Made by a program: the position numbers and the translations under genes. The notes beneath the pieces are model-generated. The model made no database searches and had not been told where the DNA came from. It was given only the letters and a program-made list of their open reading frames with translations. A DNA stretch of 5,565 nt, from contig NZ_JAVHLH010000196.1 of assembly GCF_031082345.1 (NCBI RefSeq), forward strand, positions 1 to 5,565. Direction: 5' to 3'. Positions 1-5,471 of this stretch are shown piece after piece. The DNA comes from Brevundimonas sp. (GTDB taxonomy: Bacteria; Pseudomonadota; Alphaproteobacteria; Caulobacterales; Caulobacteraceae). The stretch's first letter is position 1; each line of letters starts with the position of its first letter.

Positions 1-33
1 CCTCGCAGGCGGTGATCACCGGCGCCTGCGAGG
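1..33. repeat. Fold-back inverted repeat at the window edge, inside kup
   Basis: CCTCGCAGGCG (1-11) is the exact reverse complement of 23-33, around an 11-nt centre that contains the palindrome GTGATCAC (12-19). The kup reading frame on the minus strand gives [10 protein letters not shown] here, whereas the plus strand in frame 3 gives SQAVITGA, which is the usual Kup sequence at this point. The sense strand therefore appears to switch to its own complement, with GGCG as microhomology at the junction. This looks like a chimeric or assembly-edge fold-back rather than biology. The arms may extend beyond the window. Confidence 0.7.
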
Positions 34-1048
34 CGATGACGGTGGCGATGGTGGCCATGAGCAGAACCGGCCAGTAGGCGATCTCCGGCACCATTCGCCA
101 GAACGGATTGATCGCCGCCGAGGGGTCCGAAAGCACCAGGGCGCCCTGGCCGAGATAGTTGAGGGTCAGGCAGGGCAGGACGAAGATCAGCCAGCCCTGA
201 CGGATCGGGGCCTTTCCGAAATGGCCCATGTCGGCATAGAGCGCCTCGGCCCCGGTCACCGCCAGGAAGACGCTGCCGAGAATGACGAAACCGAGGAAGC
301 CGTTGTCGATCAGGAACAGCAGGCCGTAGTGCGGCGACAGGGCGCGCAGGATCGAGATGTCGTCGAAGATGTGCCACAGGCCGAGGCCCGCGAGGATCAG
401 GAACCAGATCGCCGTCAGCGGACCGAAATAGCGCGCCACGCTGGCGGTGCCGCGCGACTGGATCATGAACAGGGCGATCAGGATGCCGGCCGCGATCGGC
501 AGGACGAAGGGGCTGAGGGCGCCGCCGATGCCCGGCGCGTCGCGCAGGCCCTCGACCGCCGAGACGACCGAAATCGCCGGGGTGATGACCCCGTCGCCGT
601 AGAACAGGGCGGCGCCGCAGACTCCGAGCAGGAAGACCAGCCCCGAACGGCGGCCCATGGCCCGCTGGGCCAGCGCCATCAGGGCCAGGGTGCCGCCCTC
701 GCCTTTGTTGTCGGCCTTCATCAGAAAGACGACGTACTTCAGGGTCACGACCAGGATCAGGGCCCAGAACACCAGCGAGACCACGCCCAGCACGGCCAGC
801 TCGGCCGTGCCGCCGCTGCGGCTGTGGTGCAGCGCCTCGCGCATGGCGTAGAGCGGGCTGGTGCCGATGTCGCCGAACACCACGCCGATGGCGCCGATGA
901 TCAGACCCCATTTGCCGGCCTTGACGTGACCGCCTTCGCCCGCCGCCGCGGGGTGCGGGTGGGGCGGGGCGACGGATTTGTCCTGGGGTTTTGTGGCGTT
1001 CGCAGCGGCTGGCTTGCCGTCTTCACCTTGGGGAGGGGCCCCGACCAT
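2..1048 (-). CDS. kup: Kup-family potassium uptake transporter, N-terminal half (3' end outside window)
   Basis: Low-affinity K+ uptake protein of the inner membrane (KUP/HAK/KT family, K+/H+ symport). The frame translates to 349 residues with the family's hallmark motifs in order: [10 protein letters not shown] at 58-67, KADNKGEGG at 111-119, [12 protein letters not shown] at 149-160, and [14 protein letters not shown] at 265-278, separated by hydrophobic helices. Family members are usually about 620-670 residues, so roughly half is present. Residues 1-45 form a soluble Ala/Pro/His-rich tail before [11 protein letters not shown], longer than in the E. coli protein. The ATG at 1048 is chosen because GGAGG (1055-1059) sits 6 nt upstream. 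The gene is divergent from the Rrf2 regulator. The last seven or so residues (after SQA, about 342) are unreliable: the DNA there folds back on itself, and the family's usual SQAVITGA reads on the other strand. Confidence 0.95.
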   Translation of the reverse strand, partial: MVGAPPQGEDGKPAAANATKPQDKSVAPPHPHPAAAGEGGHVKAGKWGLIIGAIGVVFGDIGTSPLYAMREALHHSRSGGTAELAVLGVVSLVFWALILVVTLKYVVFLMKADNKGEGGTLALMALAQRAMGRRSGLVFLLGVCGAALFYGDGVITPAISVVSAVEGLRDAPGIGGALSPFVLPIAAGILIALFMIQSRGTASVARYFGPLTAIWFLILAGLGLWHIFDDISILRALSPHYGLLFLIDNGFLGFVILGSVFLAVTGAEALYADMGHFGKAPIRQGWLIFVLPCLTLNYLGQGALVLSDPSAAINPFWRMVPEIAYWPVLLMATIATVIASQAPVITACE

Positions 1049-1059
1049 GAAGTGCCTCC

Positions 1060-1083
1060 GGGACGCCGCACGACGCGGTTCCC
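1060..1083 (-). other. Imperfect hairpin in the kup leader
   Basis: GGGA (1060-1063) pairs with TCCC (1080-1083) and CCGC (1066-1069) with GCGG (1075-1078), around a 5-nt loop, with a small internal asymmetry (CG against T). It lies immediately upstream of the GGAGG ribosome binding site and inside the expected leader if the promoter at 1101-1129 is used. It could affect ribosome access. Nothing resembles a known riboswitch, and a stem of this size is not rare in DNA this GC-rich. Confidence 0.25.
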
Positions 1084-1100
1084 ATCAAACGAGCGGCGAG

Positions 1101-1129
1101 CCTTTAGGCCCTTTCGTCCGCCGGTTCAA
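1101..1129 (-). promoter_or_regulatory. Candidate housekeeping promoter for kup
   Basis: Read on the minus strand, TTGAAC (1129-1124) is followed after 17 nt by TAAAGG (1106-1101). The -35 is close to TTGACA and the -10 is a weak match, although CCTAAAG resembles the Caulobacter sigma-73 -10 pattern. Transcription would start near 1095 and leave a leader of about 47 nt ahead of the ATG at 1048. The spacing is right and the region is otherwise non-coding. No alternative better placed for kup was seen. Confidence 0.4.
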
Positions 1130-1194
1130 TCGTACCGCAAGTGCGAAGGGGTCCGGCAGGGTCGACGACCGCGGCCTCCGGAAAACTACGCCGT

Positions 1195-1223
1195 TTGTGA
1201 AAGGGCCGCCGCCGTCCTATCTT
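1195..1223 (+). promoter_or_regulatory. Candidate promoter, with possible operator, for the Rrf2-SDR unit
   Basis: TTGTGA (1195-1200), a 17-nt spacer and TATCTT (1218-1223) make a good sigma-70-type promoter. A short dyad, AAAC (1183-1186) and GTTT (1193-1196) separated by 6 nt, overlaps the -35 and would suit autorepression, which is common for Rrf2 regulators. The start point would fall near 1230, only about 6 nt before the ATG at 1236 and beyond the GAGG at 1224-1227. The message would then be nearly leaderless, or the real promoter lies further upstream. Confidence 0.4.
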
Positions 1224-1235
1224 GAGGCCAACGCC

Positions 1236-1706
1236 ATGTCCGACAGCCAACGTTTTCCCGTCGCCGCCCACGCCCTGGCCTATCTGGCCCACAAGGGCGC
1301 CTACTCGCCGGCCGAGGCCGCGCCGAGCGCGGTTCTGGCCGCCTCGATCCCGACCAATCCGGTGGTGGTGCGCCGGGTGACGGCGCTGCTGGCCAAGGCC
1401 GGACTGATCGCCACCCGGCCCGGGGCCTCGGGCGGGGCCTGGCTGCTGCACCGGCCCGAGACCATCACCCTCGATACAGTGCTGCGTGCGGTGAACGGCT
1501 GCGCCCATCTCGGCTCGCCGCCGGCCGGGGCCAAGGGCTGTCCCGTCAGCACCCATATTCCGCGTCAGGTGGCCAAGGCCCTGACCGCCGCCGACCGGGC
1601 CGCGGGCGAGGCGTTGTCGAAGATCACCATCGCCGACCTGCTGGCCGAGGATCCGCCGTCGCTGGCGGCCTTCGCGCCGCATTCGTCCTGCCCCGTCGCC
1701 GCGTGA
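1236..1706 (+). CDS. Rrf2-family transcriptional regulator (YwnA-like)
   Basis: A 156-residue DNA-binding regulator of the Rrf2 family (relatives: IscR, NsrR, CymR, YwnA). Residues 6-18 form the first helix. The winged helix-turn-helix spans about 31-73: NPVVVRRVTALLAKAGLI (41-58) is the recognition-helix region and RPGASGGAWLL (61-71) the wing. ITLDTVLRAVNG (77-88) leads into the sensor loop and dimer helix (about 103-138). Cysteines are at 89, 102 and 152. The loop has only two, against the three clustered cysteines that bind Fe-S in IscR and NsrR; the CPV at 102-104 is more like YwnA-type members. An iron-sulfur cluster is therefore doubtful and thiol sensing is as likely. The start is the ATG at 1236 with GAGG 8 nt upstream; the longer in-frame opening from 978 lacks family similarity before this point. 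It overlaps the next gene by 4 nt and probably regulates it. Confidence 0.9.
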   Translation: MSDSQRFPVAAHALAYLAHKGAYSPAEAAPSAVLAASIPTNPVVVRRVTALLAKAGLIATRPGASGGAWLLHRPETITLDTVLRAVNGCAHLGSPPAGAKGCPVSTHIPRQVAKALTAADRAAGEALSKITIADLLAEDPPSLAAFAPHSSCPVAA

Positions 1707-2509
1707 GATCCGGCGTCCGCCGGACGGTTCTGATCACCGGGGCCTCGGCCGGGATCGGCGCGGCCCTGGCGCGAGTCTATGCGGCGGAAGGCTGGGACCT
1801 GATCCTGACCGCCCGCCGCGAGGGGCCGCTGAAGGCGCTGGCGGCTGAACTGGCCGGTCAGGGCGCGGCGGCGACCGTCATCCTGGAGGATCTCGCCGAC
1901 CCGGCCGCGCCGCGCCGGCTGTTCGAGGCGGTGGCGGCGCGCGGCCTGACGGTCGACGCCCTGGTCAACAATGCGGGCTTCAGCCGCACCGCCGGCTTTC
2001 TCCAGACCGACCCCGAGGCCCACGCGGCCATGATCCGGGTCATGCTGACCGCGCCGATAGAGCTGGCGCGGCTGTTCGCGCCCGGGATGGTCGAGCGCGG
2101 CCATGGCCGCATCCTCAATGTCGCCTCGCTGGCCGGGCGGATGCCGGCGACCGGCGGCGACACCCTGTACGGGCCGATCAAGTCCTTCCTCATCAAGGCC
2201 TCGCAGGGCCTTCACCTCGAGCTGCGCGGGACCGGGGTGCACGTCACCGCCCTGTGCCCCGGCTACACCCTGACCGAGTTCCACGACGCCAACGGCACCC
2301 GCGCCGAGGTCTCGGCGGCTTATCCGGGCTGGATGTGGCAGGGCGCCGACCATGTGGCGCGGGTCGGCTACGCGGCCTGCGAGGCGAACCGGCCGAGCGT
2401 CACGCCGGGGGCGATGAACAATCTGCTGGCGGGGCTGGCCAAACACCTGCCGGACCGGATGGCGCTGGCCATGGTCGGCGGCCATGCGAAGCGGCTGAAG
2501 CGGATCTGA
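1703..2509 (+). CDS. Short-chain dehydrogenase/reductase (classical SDR)
   Basis: A cytosolic NAD(P)-dependent oxidoreductase of 268 residues with a complete classical SDR set: the Rossmann glycine motif TGASAGIG at 12-19, the NNAG motif at 89-92, and the catalytic serine S142, tyrosine Y156 and lysine K160 (YGPIK), followed by CPGYTLTEF at 185-193. Arginines after strand 2 (TARRE, 36-40) favour NADPH. It resembles the DltE/YqjQ-like (COG0300) group; the substrate cannot be told from sequence. The start is a GTG at 1703 that overlaps the regulator's stop (GTGA), with no Shine-Dalgarno sequence of its own, so it is probably translated by coupling. That ties its expression to the Rrf2 protein and suggests a role in handling a reactive carbonyl or redox signal (inference). 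The gene ends 7 nt before the convergent MarC gene. Confidence 0.93.
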   Translation: MRSGVRRTVLITGASAGIGAALARVYAAEGWDLILTARREGPLKALAAELAGQGAAATVILEDLADPAAPRRLFEAVAARGLTVDALVNNAGFSRTAGFLQTDPEAHAAMIRVMLTAPIELARLFAPGMVERGHGRILNVASLAGRMPATGGDTLYGPIKSFLIKASQGLHLELRGTGVHVTALCPGYTLTEFHDANGTRAEVSAAYPGWMWQGADHVARVGYAACEANRPSVTPGAMNNLLAGLAKHLPDRMALAMVGGHAKRLKRI

Positions 2510-2516
2510 GCGACGG

Positions 2517-3215
2517 CTAGTGCCCGCCCTCCGGATAGGGCGTCGTCGCAATCGAGCTGAACATGCCCGGGATGGCCTCGGACAGGCCCGACAGCATGAA
2601 CTGGATGGCCAGGGCGCACAGGATCAGGCCCAGCACGCGCACGATCACCGCCATGCCGACGTCGCCGAGCAGGCGGCTGAGCGGGCCGGTCAGGGCGAAG
2701 CAGACGAAGCTGACGAAACCGACGGCGCCTATGGCCGCGAGGGCGGCCACGGTCCCGGCCGGGCCGATCTGCTCGCCCTCGCCGGCGACGATGATGACGG
2801 TCGAAATGGCCCCCGGGCCGATCACCAGCGGGATGGCGAAGGGCACGATCAGCCGCTTGAAGCGGCGCCGGGCGTAGCCGCGCACGTCGAGGGCGTCGGA
2901 GGCGGCGTCGGCGTCGGCGAACATCTTGAGGAAGTCCTCGCGCACCATGTCGAGGCCGAGCAGCAGCAGCAGGATGCCGCCGGCGATGCGGAAGGCGGCC
3001 ATGGAGATGCCGAAGAACTGCAGCAGCCCCAGGCCGGTGAACAGGAAGAAGGCCAGGAAGACCACGGCGAACAGGCAGATCAGGGCCGAGACCGAGATGC
3101 GCTGGCGCAGCGAGGCGCCCGCCGTGGCGGCGGCGAAGATCGGCAGGTTGCCGATCGGGTCCATCAGGGCGAACAGGGCCACGAACAGGTTGACGCCCAG
3201 ATCGACCGCGTCCAT
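2517..3215 (-). CDS. MarC-family integral membrane protein
   Basis: A 232-residue polytopic inner-membrane protein of the MarC (UPF0056) family. The signature MDPIGNLPIF is at 18-27 and the second conserved stretch PFAIPLVIGPGAIST at 125-139. About six membrane helices can be placed near 5-27, 43-63, 72-92, 123-145, 155-176 and 187-210, with a charged cytoplasmic or periplasmic loop at 93-121 (REDFLKMFADAD, then RRRFKR). Length is slightly above the usual 200-220. The start is the ATG at 3215, with GAGG (3223-3226) 7 nt upstream. Despite the name, no transport substrate is established for the family, and a link to multiple antibiotic resistance has not held up for E. coli MarC. It is convergent with the SDR gene and divergent from pyrF, so probably its own transcription unit. 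Confidence 0.92.
   Translation of the reverse strand: MDAVDLGVNLFVALFALMDPIGNLPIFAAATAGASLRQRISVSALICLFAVVFLAFFLFTGLGLLQFFGISMAAFRIAGGILLLLLGLDMVREDFLKMFADADAASDALDVRGYARRRFKRLIVPFAIPLVIGPGAISTVIIVAGEGEQIGPAGTVAALAAIGAVGFVSFVCFALTGPLSRLLGDVGMAVIVRVLGLILCALAIQFMLSGLSEAIPGMFSSIATTPYPEGGH
2525..2542 (+). terminator. Hairpin just past the SDR stop, possible weak terminator
   Basis: CGCCCT (2525-2530) and AGGGCG (2537-2542) form a perfect 6-bp stem with a 6-nt loop, 15 nt after the SDR stop codon and inside the 3' end of the opposing MarC gene. There is no T-tract after it, so it is not a standard intrinsic terminator. It might act with Rho or only protect the 3' end, or it may be chance. Confidence 0.25.
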
Positions 3216-3309
3216 GTGCTGACCTCGCCCTGCAATTCACCCGATCACGGCCATCAAGGCTGACGCCCGCCCGCGCGTCCAGTTCTAGCTGAGCCAGAGG
3301 AGCGACGCC
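3216..3309. promoter_or_regulatory. Divergent control region between marC-family gene and pyrF
   Basis: These 94 nt must hold both promoters unless they lie inside the genes. For pyrF the best spaced pair is CTGACG (3260-3265), 17 nt, TTCTAG (3283-3288); the -35 fits the Caulobacter TTGACG pattern but the -10 is poor. For the MarC gene, TTGATG on the minus strand (near 3253) has no good -10. No operator or riboswitch is visible. The ribosome sites are clear: AGAGGAG (3296-3302) for pyrF and GAGG (3226-3223, minus) for MarC. Confidence 0.3.
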
Positions 3310-4038
3310 ATGACGCCGATGCTGACCGACCCCCGCCTGATCATCGGCCTCGACCTGCCGTCGATCGAGGCCGCGCGGGCCATGGTGGAGCGGCTGGAGG
3401 GGACGATCTCGGCCTACAAGATCGGCCTGACCCTGCTGGCCCGTCCGGGCGGCGTGGCCTTCGCCCACGAGCTGAAGGCGCGCGGCCTGACCGTGTTCCA
3501 GGACTGGAAGCTGCACGACATCGGGGCCCAGGTGGAGGGCGCGGCCCGGGCCGTGGCCGAGGGCGGCTGCGACCTGCTGACCGTCCACGCCGAGCCGCAG
3601 GTGATGCGCGGCGCCGTCAAGGGGCGCGACGCGGCGGGCACGGGCACGAAACTGCTGGCGGTGACGGTGCTCACCAGCCTGTCCGACGCCGACCTGACCG
3701 ACATCGGCTACGGCTTCACGGCGAGCGATCTGGTCGAGCGGCGGGTGCGGCAGGCGCTGGACTGCGGCGTCGACGGGGTGGTGTCGAGCCCGCTGGAGGC
3801 GGCGCGGGTCAAGGCGCTGGCCGAGGAGGCCGGGCGACCGGACTTCCTGATCGTCACCCCGGGGGTGCGGCCCGAGGGCGCCGACCAGGGCGACCAGCAG
3901 CGCGTGGCGACCCCGCGCGCGGCGCTGCAGGCCGGCGCGACCCACCTGGTGGTGGCCCGGCCGGTGGTGGCGGCGGACAATCCTCTGCTGGCGGCCTCGG
4001 CCATCGTCGAGTCGATCGACGGCTTCGCCCGACCCTGA
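3310..4038 (+). CDS. pyrF: Orotidine 5'-phosphate decarboxylase
   Basis: Catalyses the last step of de novo UMP synthesis, decarboxylating OMP in the cytosol as a TIM-barrel dimer. The 242-residue protein has the normal bacterial length and all key positions: GLDLPS with D15, K37 in the YKIGL strand, the catalytic D-x-K-x-x-D as DWKLHD (D65, K67, D70), TVHAE at 91-95, TPGVRP (183-188) with the following GDQQRVATP loop, and the phosphate-gripping VVARPVV with R217. The start is the ATG at 3310, 7 nt after AGAGGAG; a second in-frame ATG at 3319 is less well placed. No other pyrimidine gene adjoins it. It ends 9 nt before the convergent exported-protein gene, with no clear terminator between. 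Confidence 0.97.
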   Translation: MTPMLTDPRLIIGLDLPSIEAARAMVERLEGTISAYKIGLTLLARPGGVAFAHELKARGLTVFQDWKLHDIGAQVEGAARAVAEGGCDLLTVHAEPQVMRGAVKGRDAAGTGTKLLAVTVLTSLSDADLTDIGYGFTASDLVERRVRQALDCGVDGVVSSPLEAARVKALAEEAGRPDFLIVTPGVRPEGADQGDQQRVATPRAALQAGATHLVVARPVVAADNPLLAASAIVESIDGFARP

Positions 4039-4047
4039 GTTCGGCCC

Positions 4048-4833
4048 CTAGCCGCGCTCGCCGGGCTCCTGGCGGTATTGCTGGCGCGGCGGCGCTTGCC
4101 GCCGGGGACGATACGGCCGTTCCGTCGACCGGGCCGGGGGCTCGTAGCGCGGCGGCTCGGGCAGATAGGCCGGCGGATAGGGAGCCGGATCGCGGCAGTC
4201 GCAGTCGTCGCGCCGATCGTAGTCCGAATAGGCCCCGTACTCTTCGTAAGCCTCGAAGCTCCCGTATTCCTCGTAGCTTTCGTAGCTTTCGTACGACCGC
4301 TCCTCATAGCGGTCGTGACGCTCGCTATAGCCGTAGCGGCCACCGCGGTCGGAACCGCGGTCCTCGTATTCGAAATGGCGGCCGCAGGAGGGCGGGCGGC
4401 GGCCGTCGCGGCCGAAGCCGGTGACCACATAGCCGAACGGGGCGCTGGCGCAGGCGACCACGCGACGGTCGATGTCGTAATAGATCGGCGCGCCATAGCC
4501 GTAGCCGACCATGTCGCCGCCGTAACCGCCGCCACCGACATAGACCGTGCCGCCGCCGAAGCCGCCGCGGCGGCCGTTGTCGACGCTGTAGGCGCGGGCG
4601 TTGAGGTAGGCGCTCGCCGAGGCCCCGGCGAAGGCCTGCGCGCTGGCGTTGGCGTTCACATTGACGTTCACATTGTGCGAGCCGCCGCCGCCATGGCTGC
4701 AGCACGGCGGGGGAGGCGGGGGCGGAGCGCAACAGGGACCGCCGGGGCGGCCGCCCCCTCTCGGGTCGCCGGCGAGGGCGGGTCCGGCCGCGAGCAGAGC
4801 GACGGCGACGGCGGAAAGGGTTAACACGCGCAT
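4048..4833 (-). CDS. Exported low-complexity protein with Asn/Val, Gly and Tyr repeat tracts, function unknown
   Basis: I do not recognise this 261-residue protein. A clear signal peptide (residues 1-21, ending PALA before G22) predicts export. After it come: a CCAPPPPPPPCC block (34-45); a strict alternating tract (54-75) with N/S/Q/F/G on even and V/A on odd positions; a Gly/Tyr-rich stretch (89-116); a more complex segment with two cysteines, RRVVACASAPFGYVVTGFG and PPSCGRHFEYE (C128, C150, perhaps a disulfide); an Arg/Asp/Tyr-rich part; a period-3 aromatic tract (Y181, 184, 187, 190, F193, Y196, 199, 202, 205); DCDC (210-213); and a Pro/Arg tail. It looks structural, perhaps cell-surface or matrix, not enzymatic (inference). 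The start is supported by GGAG (4842-4845) 8 nt upstream of the ATG at 4833. Codon 4 is the rare TTA. It lies 125 nt downstream of a similar gene on the same strand. No convincing promoter of its own was found. Confidence 0.8.
   Translation of the reverse strand: MRVLTLSAVAVALLAAGPALAGDPRGGGRPGGPCCAPPPPPPPCCSHGGGGSHNVNVNVNANASAQAFAGASASAYLNARAYSVDNGRRGGFGGGTVYVGGGGYGGDMVGYGYGAPIYYDIDRRVVACASAPFGYVVTGFGRDGRRPPSCGRHFEYEDRGSDRGGRYGYSERHDRYEERSYESYESYEEYGSFEAYEEYGAYSDYDRRDDCDCRDPAPYPPAYLPEPPRYEPPARSTERPYRPRRQAPPRQQYRQEPGERG
4271..4293. repeat. 9-bp tandem repeat coding for Ser-Tyr-Glu units
   Basis: TCGTAGCTT occurs twice head to tail (4271-4279 and 4280-4288), and a third copy begins (TCGTA, 4289-4293). 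On the minus strand this encodes the SYESYE part of the period-3 tyrosine tract. Exact nucleotide repetition suggests recent growth by slippage or duplication; a 9-bp unit keeps the frame. Confidence 0.7.
4293..4316. repeat. 8-bp inverted repeat within the exported-protein gene
   Basis: ACGACCGC (4293-4300) and GCGGTCGT (4309-4316) are perfect inverted arms around an 8-nt AT-richer loop. It lies in coding sequence (the RHDRYEERSY region) next to the 9-bp tandem repeat. It may form a hairpin in the message. With Arg/Asp-rich coding in GC-rich DNA, chance is plausible. Confidence 0.4.
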
Positions 4834-4926
4834 GAGACGGACTCCGATACTGGAGACCTTCTAAGTCACTGGAAATAAAAGGGTTCAGATTGCACCGAGG
4901 GGGCGAAATCCAGGCCCCGGCATTCC

Positions 4927-4956
4927 CCGGACGGCGTCAAAATTAACCGTATCCGG
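4927..4956 (-). terminator. Bulged hairpin directly after the small exported-protein gene
   Basis: CCGGA (4927-4931) pairs with TCCGG (4952-4956) and CGG (4932-4934) with CCG (4947-4949), leaving TA bulged and a 12-nt AT-rich loop. It starts 3 nt past the stop of the gene ending at 4959, where a terminator or 3'-protecting structure would be expected. There is no T-tract after the stem (the T run is in the loop), so it is not a textbook intrinsic terminator. It may partly separate the two exported-protein genes. Confidence 0.3.
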
Positions 4957-4958
4957 CC

Positions 4959-5444
4959 TCAGCGGTCGTACAGATAGACGTCGCCGCAACCGCAATCGCG
5001 GTGGTCGTAGCGGGATCGGCGGTGGGATCCGCCGCGCGCCGACGGATGGCGGTCGTCGTTGTAGCCCCAGACGTCGCGGTAGCCTTGATGCGGACGGGGC
5101 TCGTACCGGCCGTAGCCGTAGCGGCCATGGTCGTGGCGGTCGTAACCGTAGCCCTGCCGACCGTAGACGTAGCCAGAGCCGTAGCCCCGGCCGCGACCGT
5201 CGCTGCGGCCGTACACCGGGGCCGGCACATAGACGTAGACCTGATCGGAATAGCCGTCGGCCCAGCGGCCGGTGTTGACGTAGGACCGGGTCTCGACCTC
5301 GGACAGGGGCGTGCCGCCGACGACCCGGCCGTAGGGACCGACATAGACGGGCTGGCCCCAGGTCTGGGCCGCCGCGCCGCCGGCCGCACCGATCGGGACG
5401 AGGGCGGCCAGGAAAAGGCCGGCGGCGGCGAGGGTGCGGATCAT
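4959..5444 (-). CDS. Small exported Tyr/Gly/Arg-rich protein, function unknown
   Basis: An unrecognised 161-residue protein with a signal peptide (1-26, cleavage likely at AAA before Q27). Residues 30-80 are the most complex part, with several V/Y alternations (QPVYVGPYGRVVGG, QVYVYVPAPVYGR). Residues 81-128 are low-complexity Gly/Tyr/Arg/His/Asp, with repeated YGYG/YGR units. About 20 of 161 residues are tyrosine. The end is basic and His-rich and finishes with DCGCGDVYLYDR. The only cysteines are C151 and C153, a Cys-x-Cys like the DCDC of the neighbouring 261-residue protein; the two genes also share a 15-bp stretch coding for RYGY. They may be distant relatives or have converged in composition. 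The ATG at 5444 has AGGAG 9 nt upstream. A candidate EcfG-type promoter precedes it. Periplasmic or surface location is inferred. Confidence 0.8.
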   Translation of the reverse strand: MIRTLAAAGLFLAALVPIGAAGGAAAQTWGQPVYVGPYGRVVGGTPLSEVETRSYVNTGRWADGYSDQVYVYVPAPVYGRSDGRGRGYGSGYVYGRQGYGYDRHDHGRYGYGRYEPRPHQGYRDVWGYNDDRHPSARGGSHRRSRYDHRDCGCGDVYLYDR

Positions 5445-5471
5445 GGCGGCGAACTCCTGTGCGTCAGGGTT

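Noticed and set aside
1062..1085. GGAAC on the minus strand upstream of kup as an EcfG -35
   Set aside because: No CGTT lies 16-17 nt downstream (CCGG is there instead), so the promoter pattern is incomplete.
221..1225. Long plus-strand open frame opposite kup
   Set aside because: Highly polar Gln/Asp/Arg-rich translation with no recognisable motif; it is the antisense shadow of an unmistakable Kup frame.
2520..3263. Plus-strand open frame of 247 codons opposite the MarC gene
   Set aside because: Its Glu/Gln/His/Asp-rich sequence is what the complement of hydrophobic GC-rich codons produces; the MarC motifs on the other strand are clear.
2368..3945. Minus-strand open frame of 525 codons spanning SDR, MarC and pyrF
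   Set aside because: It crosses three well-supported genes in other frames and has a low-complexity Arg/Pro/Ala translation; a product of high GC.
4078..4824. Plus-strand open frame opposite the 261-residue exported protein, with Val/Ala-rich hydrophobic stretches
   Set aside because: The minus frame has a signal peptide, ribosome site and ordered tracts; the plus frame has no ribosome site and its hydrophobicity mirrors Tyr/Asp/Arg codons.
4896..4929. GGAAT-N16-CGCC on the minus strand as an EcfG promoter for the 261-residue protein gene
   Set aside because: Only about six of nine consensus positions fit and it lies well upstream of the start codon.
4943..4948. TTAACC motifs (also minus strand 5474-5469) as CtrA binding sites
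   Set aside because: The CtrA consensus needs TTAA-N7-TTAAC; only single half-sites are present.
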